NCBI RefSeq assembly: GCF_910585845.1
Contig: NZ_CAJUHF010000013.1
Location: forward strand, 12,077 to 76,076
Origin: an uncultured Bacteroides sp.
Lineage (GTDB): Bacteria; Bacteroidota; Bacteroidia; Bacteroidales; Bacteroidaceae
DNA length: 64,000 nucleotides
Reading direction: 5' to 3'
Shown: in pieces, positions 44,928-50,511 of the stretch
How positions within the stretch are numbered: the first letter of the stretch is position 1
Layout: each line of letters begins with the position of its first letter
The notes under the pieces: model-generated
The model's database searches: none
What the model saw: the letters and a program-made list of their open reading frames with translations, nothing else
Told to the model about the DNA's origin: nothing
Program-made: the position numbers and the translations under genes

Positions 44928-45171
44928 TAGTTTAAGATATTAATAACTACATTCTCTCTCGTGTGTGGAGGGCGGGTGTGTCTGCATCAGACTCTTGCCC
45001 GCAGCTTTCAACTGTCGTCATACTCATGTTTCATAAGCGCTCTGTTTTTTTAAATTAAAAATCACGTTAGCTATACTCTGTTTCCGGAGGTATTTGTCCG
45101 GCGGTAAAATCGTTCGCGACAAGGGGTGTTTCCGATAGTGCGGGCTGCCCTGCATCAGCATAAATTCTTCC
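44928..45171 (-). promoter_or_regulatory. Long leader of xusA with a hairpin
   Basis: From the predicted start (about 45171) to the ATG is about 244 nt without a reading frame of note. GCGGG (44972-44976) pairs with CCCGC (44998-45002), with inner GTCT/AGAC pairing, about 45-75 nt before the start codon. Long leaders leave room for post-transcriptional control; none is proven here. Confidence 0.45.
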
Positions 45172-45177
45172 GTGGGG

Positions 45178-45185
45178 CAAAAGTA
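45178..45185 (-). promoter_or_regulatory. -7 element (TACTTTTG) of xylan unit C
   Basis: Minus-strand TACTTTTG matches TAnnTTTG and is the only such match in the xusA upstream region on that strand. It has the four-box array at the same spacing as units A and B. Confidence 0.7.
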
Positions 45186-45216
45186 TCAAATAACCCTAAA
45201 TCCCTTTATAGAGTGG

Positions 45217-45285
45217 TATAACACGTTTTTTCGATGATATTACATCCTTCTCAGGGATGTAACATTTTTCTTTTCGTATGTTACA
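45217..45285 (-). promoter_or_regulatory. Putative xylan-regulon operator, unit C: four boxes
   Basis: On the minus strand: TGTAACA (45285-45279), TGTTACA (45264-45258), TGTAATA (45244-45238) and TGTTATA (45223-45217). The 5' ends lie 100, 79, 59 and 38 bp before the -7 octamer. The two middle boxes also face each other as a hairpin (GGATGTAA with TTACATCC). Confidence 0.65.
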
Positions 45286-45436
45286 TGAGATATGAATAAA
45301 CGGCTATATATCAGTAGAATAACCGTAATGTTACGGGACAGGATCCACGCTCTGGAGACAGGCGCGGAAAAGGGGGAGGGATTCCCCGTCTTCGAAGCAG
45401 GAAAAGCGAGGGGGACGGGGGGAGAGAAGGGGGAAA

Positions 45437-45551
45437 AAGGGGGAGTGAGGAGGAAGTGAGGAGGGAAAAAGAGGGAAGCGCAAAAGGAGTGAAGAGGAAG
45501 TGAAGAAGGAGTGAAAAGGAAGTGAAGAAGGAGTGAAAAGGAAGTGAAGAG
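45437..45551. repeat. Polypurine 11-bp tandem repeat (consensus GGAAGTGAAGA)
   Basis: The T of the GTG word recurs at 45446, 45457, 45490, 45501, 45512, 45523, 45534 and 45545, with a C in GCG at 45479, all in one 11-bp register; one further unit (45468) has lost it. The plus strand is almost pure purine here. No believable gene covers it. Confidence 0.8.
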
Positions 45552-45597
45552 AGAAATGGGGCGTCGGGTAAAAGGGTCAGCAGGAGGACAGGGTTGG

Positions 45598-45740
45598 CGG
45601 AAAGTTAACGGAAAGTTAACGGAGAAGTAGCGGAGAGGTAACGTAAAGTTGACATAAGGCTGGTGTAAAGTTGGCGTAGAATTGACGTAGGATTGACGTA
45701 GGATTGACGTAAGGTTGGCGGAAAGTTGGCGTAGAATTAG
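45598..45740. repeat. Thirteen 11-bp tandem repeats (consensus CGTAAAGTTGA)
   Basis: Thirteen consecutive 11-bp units without gap, from CGGAAAGTTAA (45598) to CGTAGAATTAG (45740); adjacent units differ by one to four bases, and two are identical twice over. It stands between the sRNA terminator and the polypurine repeat, upstream of the xylan unit C operator. A minus-strand frame crosses it, but its composition (Ser/Pro/Leu/Phe-rich) does not look like protein. Confidence 0.88.
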
Positions 45741-45749
45741 CGTATGGGC

Positions 45750-45812
45750 AAAAAAAAAGGAGTACCGCTGTACTCCAACCTTGTTAACCTTAAATCTAAT
45801 ACTATGAAAAAC
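45750..45812 (-). ncRNA. Putative small RNA, copy 2 of a two-copy family
   Basis: Minus strand, about 62 nt from the predicted start to the U-tract. The core GTGTTTTTCATAGTATTAG then ATTTAAGGTTAA matches copy 1 (7852-7920) with one change in this stretch. It ends in the hairpin GGAGTAC/GTACTCC (45759-45776) followed by eight U. The start-like ATG of copy 1 is ATA here. It is encoded about 570 bp upstream of, and on the same strand as, the xusA promoter. Confidence 0.65.
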
Positions 45813-45818
45813 ACGTTG

Positions 45819-45826
45819 CAAAGGTA
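45819..45826 (-). promoter_or_regulatory. -7 element (TACCTTTG) of sRNA-like copy 2
   Basis: Minus-strand TACCTTTG followed by GCAACGTG, as in copy 1 (TACCTTTG then GCACTGTG). Upstream, TATAACACGTTTT (45874-45886) is repeated exactly in the unit C operator (45217-45229). Confidence 0.75.
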
Positions 45827-45957
45827 CGGACTTTTTCGGGATTTGCAAGCGTAGTGTGCGAAAACGGCGCATTTATAACACGTTTTAATAGAAACATCTC
45901 TGTTTTTACATCCTTTTTTATTTTCGGGGGATATCTTTTTCTTTTTTTAAGGGGGAG

Positions 45958-46023
45958 CTTCTTCGTTTTCAGAAGAGGTCTTCTTCGTTTTCAGAAGAGG
46001 TCTTCTTCGTTTTCAGGGAAGAT
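45958..46023. repeat. Three 22-bp tandem repeats (CTTCTTCGTTTTCAGAAGAG...)
   Basis: Units 45958-45979 and 45980-46001 are identical; the third (46002-46023) differs at its end. 22 bp is not a multiple of three. The repeats lie just past the original 3' end of the small protein gene 46034-46622 and are only translated because of its frameshift. Confidence 0.85.
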
Positions 46024-46622
46024 CTTTTTCTTCTCAGGGGAGCCGGACGGGCGACGACGCATCGGGGGCGATGGGCACAGGACGGGCACCGTAGGAGCGT
46101 AGGGCGCGCTGTAGGGCGGTGTCGCTGTTGCAGAGGCTGAAGAGGGGGGGTGTGCAGGACGAGGCGTTGCGTGCTGGCTTGCAGGCCTTCGGGAGTGTAT
46201 CGGGTGTGCACCCAGGCGAAGGCGCCGGGGCCGATGTCCTCTCCGTGGGAGAGGCAGCCGTGGGCGGAGCTGAATCCGAAGGAGGGGGCGGCGATGCAAT
46301 AGCCGGTGGCGGATTCGGTGCGCGTCAGATAGACGGGGAGGGAGAAGAGGTTGGCACCGATGAAACGGTTGTAGATGGGGACGAGGCTCTTGCGATCCTT
46401 GCGGCGGCGCTGCTCGAAGCACTCGTCCAGCAAGCCGCGGAAGGAGCGGTAGAGGGCGACGATGTTGGGGAACTTGATGCGCTGGATCATCTGCGTCGGA
46501 GTGCGCGGATTAGTCATCTTTGAGACGCGGGCGGAAATGACGAGTTCGCCCCCCTTGACTGAGTATGTAAGGTCTCCGGCTGAGCCGCTTATCATACCTT
46601 TGATTCCATTGCTGATAGCCAT
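45969..46622 (-). CDS. Small Bacteroidetes protein (DUF6266-like), frameshifted at a poly-C tract
   Basis: As read, 217 residues. The first about 150 are convincing (MAISNGIKGMISGSAGDLTY, SARVSKMTNPRTPTQMIQRI, then SFRGLLDECFE and GAFAWVHTRYTPEGLQASTQ) and resemble a family of unknown function common in Bacteroidetes, probably DUF6266. After LVLHT the frame turns into low-complexity Arg/Pro. The change falls at seven C (minus strand; 46144-46150). With six C the frame continues LFSLCNSDTALQRALRSYGA and then RPVPIAPDASSPVRLP to a TGA at 46036-46034, a natural end of about 196 residues. Either a phase-variable or decayed gene, or a sequencing error. Cytoplasmic; function unknown. Confidence 0.6.
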   Translation of the reverse strand: MAISNGIKGMISGSAGDLTYSVKGGELVISARVSKMTNPRTPTQMIQRIKFPNIVALYRSFRGLLDECFEQRRRKDRKSLVPIYNRFIGANLFSLPVYLTRTESATGYCIAAPSFGFSSAHGCLSHGEDIGPGAFAWVHTRYTPEGLQASTQRLVLHTPPLQPLQQRHRPTARPTLLRCPSCAHRPRCVVARPAPLRRKRSSLKTKKTSSENEEDLF

Positions 46623-46898
46623 ATTCGTTATACTTTAAATTGTTGCCGGAGTCTCACCAGTTGAAGGGTGCGGGCCAGGACGAAAGGGGCGACGTGATGC
46701 TTACATGGGTTGCACTCCGATTGTATAACGCGCGGGAGGGTGGAAAAGTTCTCTAAAAACAGGGAGATGACACATGTATAACACAGATTCAACGGATGAC
46801 CGCAGACTTTGTTCCGAAACACGGTTCACGGAAACCAGTTAAAAAAATAATAGAAAAATTATTTTTTTGCCCTTTTTCGGCCGTTCCGCCTTCGCTCT

Positions 46899-46972
46899 GC
46901 CTCCGTTGTGGCTCCGTTGTAGCTCCGTTCCTAAGGAGTGGCGGCGGAATGGCGCCGGAATGGCGGCATACC
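46899..46972. repeat. Two short 11-bp tandem arrays upstream of miaA
   Basis: GCCTCCGTTGT, GGCTCCGTTGT and AGCTCCGTTCC (46899-46931), then after TAAGGAGT the units GGCGGCGGAAT, GGCGCCGGAAT and GGCGGCATACC (46940-46972). Both arrays have exact 11-bp period. The rest of the 548-bp region between the small gene and miaA shows only C-rich low-complexity DNA and the promoter at 47139. Confidence 0.7.
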
Positions 46973-47138
46973 GCCCCCGTAGCGTTAACGGATATTAAAC
47001 CGCATGTTTCTCCCCCCGTTATAGTCAGCAAGGGAAAATACGCCCTCCCATCCTCCCCTTATCTCCCTCCCATCCTCCCCTCCCCCCCTTCCCCCGCAAA
47101 AAACCGCCCCCACATTTTGCCCCCCGCCCAAAATCCAC

Positions 47139-47146
47139 TATCTTTG
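47139..47146 (+). promoter_or_regulatory. -7 element (TATCTTTG) of miaA
   Basis: TATCTTTG matches TAnnTTTG, 24 bp before the ATG at 47171. It also argues against any start codon further upstream in the same frame. Confidence 0.75.
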
Positions 47147-47170
47147 CCCCAAACCAATAAACCCCGACCC

Positions 47171-48091
47171 ATGCCCACCTACGACCTGATCACCATCCTC
47201 GGCCCCACCGCCTCCGGCAAGACCCCCTTCGCCGCCGCCCTCGCCCACCGTCTGCACACCGAAATCATCAGCGCCGACTCCCGCCAAGTCTACCGCCACA
47301 TGGACCTCGGCACCGGAAAAGACCTCGACGACTACACCGTCGACGGACACCCCGTGCCCTACCACCTGATCGACATCGCCGAACCCGGCGAAAAATACAA
47401 CCTCTTCGCCTACCAGCGCGACTTCCTCGCCGCCTACCACGACATCCGCCGGCGCGGACTACGCCCCATCCTCTGCGGCGGCACAGGCATGTACCTCGAA
47501 TCTATCCTCAAAGGATACCGCCTCCTCCCCGTGCCCGAAAACCCCGAACTGCGCGCTCGCCTCGCCGGCAAGTCCCTCGACGAACTCACACAGATCCTCC
47601 GACAATACAAAACCCTGCACAACGTCACCGACCTCGACACCCCCAAACGCGCCATACGAGCCATCGAAATCGAAGACTACCACGCTCACACCCCCGTCGA
47701 CCAACGCCCCTTCCCACCCCTCAGCAGCCTCATCATCGGCATCGACATCGACCGCGACACCCGACGCCGGAAAATCTCCCGACGCCTCCAACAGCGCCTC
47801 GACTCCGGCATGGTAGACGAAGTACGCCTCCTCCTCGACCGCGGCATCCCCCCCGAAGACCTCATCTACTACGGCCTCGAGTACAAATACCTCACCCTCT
47901 ACGCCACCGGACAGATCTCCTACGACACCATGTACACCCAGCTCGAAACCGCCATCCACCAGTTCGCCAAACGCCAAATGACCTGGTTCAGAGGCATGGA
48001 ACGCCGCGGATTCACCATCCACTGGCTCGACGCCGCCCTGCCCACGGAAGAAAAAATCTCCCGCGTCCTCTCCATGCTCACCCCCGACTGA
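47171..48091 (+). CDS. miaA: tRNA dimethylallyltransferase MiaA
   Basis: 306 residues from the ATG at 47171, the usual MiaA length; the frame is open further upstream but a promoter lies there. P-loop GPTASGKTPFA near the start, DSRQVYRHMDLGTGKD, HLIDIAEPGEKYN and the C-terminal FAKRQMTWFRGM, all typical of MiaA. It transfers a dimethylallyl group to N6 of A37 in tRNAs that read UNN codons, improving decoding. Cytoplasmic. Nearly all codons end in C, far beyond the xylan genes to the left. Confidence 0.95.
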   Translation: MPTYDLITILGPTASGKTPFAAALAHRLHTEIISADSRQVYRHMDLGTGKDLDDYTVDGHPVPYHLIDIAEPGEKYNLFAYQRDFLAAYHDIRRRGLRPILCGGTGMYLESILKGYRLLPVPENPELRARLAGKSLDELTQILRQYKTLHNVTDLDTPKRAIRAIEIEDYHAHTPVDQRPFPPLSSLIIGIDIDRDTRRRKISRRLQQRLDSGMVDEVRLLLDRGIPPEDLIYYGLEYKYLTLYATGQISYDTMYTQLETAIHQFAKRQMTWFRGMERRGFTIHWLDAALPTEEKISRVLSMLTPD

Positions 48092-48157
48092 CGCCTCCCC
48101 CCCGAAGAAAAAAAAATTTCTTTATCCCCACAAGGCAAAAGTCTCACGATTTTCATC

Positions 48158-48165
48158 TATATTTG
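48158..48165 (+). promoter_or_regulatory. -7 element (TATATTTG) before the lipid kinase gene
   Basis: TATATTTG matches TAnnTTTG; leader of about 190 nt to the ATG at 48361. Confidence 0.6.
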
Positions 48166-48360
48166 CAGACAGGGAACAGCGCGGGAACCGCCCGGAAACC
48201 GAATGGGAACCGCCCGCCCCCCAACACCTTACCATGCAGGAAAAAAGCCCTTATCCCATAGGAACGGACACCTTATTATATAAGAAAGCCCACCCTATCC
48301 CATAAGCAAGCCCACCCCGCACTGTAAGAAAAAACATCACATAACCAGACAACAAACCAC

Positions 48361-49284
48361 ATGAGCGTAGAGCCCGAAAGATGGGGAGTGATATACAACC
48401 CCAAAGCCGGCACCCGAAAAGTGCAGAAACGGTGGAAAGAAATCAAAGAATACATGGACAGCCAAGGCGTCAGCTACGACTACGTCCAGTCCGAAGGCTT
48501 CGGCTCCGTCGAACGCCTCTCCGGCATCCTTGCCAACAACGGCTACCGCACGATCGTCATCGTAGGCGGCGACGGCGCCCTGAACGACGCCATCAACGGC
48601 ATCATGGCCTCAAACGCCGAAAACAAAAGCCAAATCGCCCTCGGCATCATACCCAACGGCATCGGAAACGACTTCGCCCGATACTGGGGACTCACCTCCG
48701 AATACAAAGACGCCGTCGACTGCCTCATCCGACGACGACTCCGAAAAATAGACGTCGGACAATGCAGCTACTACGACGGACGGAAACACGTCACCCGATA
48801 CTTCCTCAACGCCATCAACATCGGCCTCGGAGCACGCATCGTCCGAATCACCGACCAAACCCGCCGCTTCTGGGGACTCAAGACCCTCTCCTGCCTCATG
48901 GCACTCATCTCCCTCATCTTCGAACGCAAGCTCCACCGCATGCACCTGAAGATAAACGGCGAACACATCCGCGGACGAATCATGACCGTATGCATCGGAA
49001 ACGCCTCCGGATACGGCCAAGCCCCCAGCGCCGTACCCTACAACGGCTGGCTCGACGTCTCCGTCATCTACCGACCCGAACTCCTACAACTCATCTCCGG
49101 CCTATGGATGCTCATACAAGGACGAATACTCAACCACAAAGTCGTACGACCCTACCGCACGCAGAAAATCAAAGTCCTGCGCGCCCAAAACGCCTCCGTC
49201 GGCCTCGACGGCCGGCTGCTCGACCGACACTTCCCACTCGACATAGGAATCATGCACGAAGCAGCCACCCTCATCATACCCTGA
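48361..49284 (+). CDS. Diacylglycerol/sphingosine kinase-like lipid kinase (YegS/DagK family)
   Basis: 307 residues, no signal peptide. Catalytic-domain motifs: VIYNPKAGTRK near the start, IVGGDGALNDAINGI (nucleotide loop, about 62-76), GIIPNGIGNDFARYWG and the C-terminal VGLDGRLLDRHFPLDI. This family phosphorylates diacylglycerol or, in Bacteroidetes, possibly sphingoid lipids; the substrate cannot be told from sequence. Acts at the inner face of the membrane. Third codon positions are almost all C or A, so a long open frame appears also in the overlapping frame; that frame (Arg/Pro/His-rich) is an artefact. Confidence 0.9.
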   Translation: MSVEPERWGVIYNPKAGTRKVQKRWKEIKEYMDSQGVSYDYVQSEGFGSVERLSGILANNGYRTIVIVGGDGALNDAINGIMASNAENKSQIALGIIPNGIGNDFARYWGLTSEYKDAVDCLIRRRLRKIDVGQCSYYDGRKHVTRYFLNAINIGLGARIVRITDQTRRFWGLKTLSCLMALISLIFERKLHRMHLKINGEHIRGRIMTVCIGNASGYGQAPSAVPYNGWLDVSVIYRPELLQLISGLWMLIQGRILNHKVVRPYRTQKIKVLRAQNASVGLDGRLLDRHFPLDIGIMHEAATLIIP

Positions 49285-49401
49285 TGACGGCCCCGATAAG
49301 CCCGAAGGTATAAATCAGAATATCAATCGGATGTCAGACATCGCAAAACAGAGAATCAATCAAATATCAAAACCAATAACCCCAAAATTCCAACAATCAT
49401 A

Positions 49402-50208
49402 ATGAAAGAACTTACGAACAACCCCGCCGGCAACTTCTTCCTACTCGCCGGCCCCTGCGTCATCGAAAGCGAAGAAATGGCCATGCGCATCGCCGAACAC
49501 ATCGTCCGCATCACCGAACGACTGCGCATCCCCTACGCATTCAAAGGCTCCTACCGCAAAGCCAACCGCTCACGCCTCGACTCCTTCACCGGGATCGGCG
49601 ACGAAAAAGCCCTGAAAGTGCTCGAAAAAGTCCACCGCACATTCGGCATCCCCACCGTCACCGACATACACTCGGCACAGGAAGCCGACATCGCCGCCCA
49701 GTACGTCGACATCCTACAAATCCCCGCCTTCCTCTGCCGACAGACCGACCTGCTCGTAGCCGCCGCCCGCACAGGCCGCACCATTAACATCAAGAAAGGA
49801 CAATTCCTCTCCCCCCTCGCCATGCGCTTCGCCGCCGAGAAAGTGGCCGAAACCGGAAACCCGAACGTCATGCTCACCGAACGCGGCACCACCTTCGGCT
49901 ATCAGGACCTCGTCATCGACTACCGCGGCATCCCACAGATGCAGACGCTCGGCTACCCCGTCATCCTCGATGCCACCCACTCCCTGCAACAACCCAACCA
50001 GACGAGCGGAGTCACCGGAGGCATGCCCCGCCTCATCGAGACCGTAGCCAAAGCAGGCATCGCCGTCGGCGCCGACGGACTCTTCATCGAAACCCACCCA
50101 CAGCCCGAAATCGCCAAAAGCGACGGAGCCAACATGCTCCGGCTCGACCTGCTGGAAGACCTGCTCACCAAACTCGTACGCATCCGCCAAGCCGTCGCAA
50201 ACAGCTAA
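49402..50208 (+). CDS. kdsA: 3-deoxy-8-phosphooctulonate synthase KdsA
   Basis: 268 residues, the normal length. DAHP-synthase-like barrel with FLLAGPCVIESEE (PEP site), YAFKGSYRKANRSRLDSFTG, DILQIPAFLCRQTDL, INIKKGQFLSP, MLTERGTTFGY and LDATHSLQQPN. It condenses phosphoenolpyruvate with arabinose-5-phosphate to make Kdo-8-phosphate for lipopolysaccharide. Cytoplasmic. It starts 117 bp after the lipid kinase gene and may be cotranscribed with it; both touch envelope lipid synthesis. Codon usage is strongly C-ending. Confidence 0.96.
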   Translation: MKELTNNPAGNFFLLAGPCVIESEEMAMRIAEHIVRITERLRIPYAFKGSYRKANRSRLDSFTGIGDEKALKVLEKVHRTFGIPTVTDIHSAQEADIAAQYVDILQIPAFLCRQTDLLVAAARTGRTINIKKGQFLSPLAMRFAAEKVAETGNPNVMLTERGTTFGYQDLVIDYRGIPQMQTLGYPVILDATHSLQQPNQTSGVTGGMPRLIETVAKAGIAVGADGLFIETHPQPEIAKSDGANMLRLDLLEDLLTKLVRIRQAVANS

Positions 50209-50222
50209 AGGAATGAAAGGGA

Positions 50223-50307
50223 TTTTCAGAAGAAGCTATCGCCTTCTTTTGAAGAGGTCATCACCTTCTTTTGAAGAAGTCATCGCCTTTTTTGAAGAAG
50301 TCATCGG
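50223..50307. repeat. 22-bp tandem repeats (TTTTGAAGAAGTCATCGCCT type)
   Basis: Units at 50223-50244, 50245-50266 and 50267-50288 plus a shorter fourth to 50307; a further half unit (TTTTAGAAGAAGCTATCACC) follows at 50322. The next about 90 bp are AACTTA/AAACTCATAAAC low-complexity repeats. The 303-bp gap between kdsA and the protease gene holds nothing else. Confidence 0.85.
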
Positions 50308-50511
50308 AATGGAGAGGGAGATTTTAGAAGAAGCTATCACCTCATAAACTCACAAAACTTGCGAACTTAAAAACTCATAAACCCGCAAAACCTACAAACC
50401 TATCAACCCAAGAACTTAAAAACTTACAATAAAATTCTCCCCCTCCCCTGTGATTTATCTCCCCCTTCGCCGACAGATAGGGAAAAACAATATTATTTAA
50501 TTAGAAACAAT

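Noticed and set aside
45240..45872. A 210-residue minus-strand open frame over the repeat region
   Set aside because: It consists of translated 11-bp repeats (Ser/Pro/Leu/Phe-rich), overlaps the sRNA-like gene and the xylan operator, and shows no protein family.
46796..47170. An N-terminal extension of MiaA of about 125 residues
   Set aside because: The frame is open but runs through 11-bp repeats, poly-C sequence and the promoter TATCTTTG at 47139; MiaA normally starts with the P-loop region as at 47171.
48381..49313. A 310-codon frame overlapping the lipid kinase gene on the same strand
   Set aside because: Extremely rich in Arg, His and Pro; a by-product of C-rich third codon positions in the real gene.
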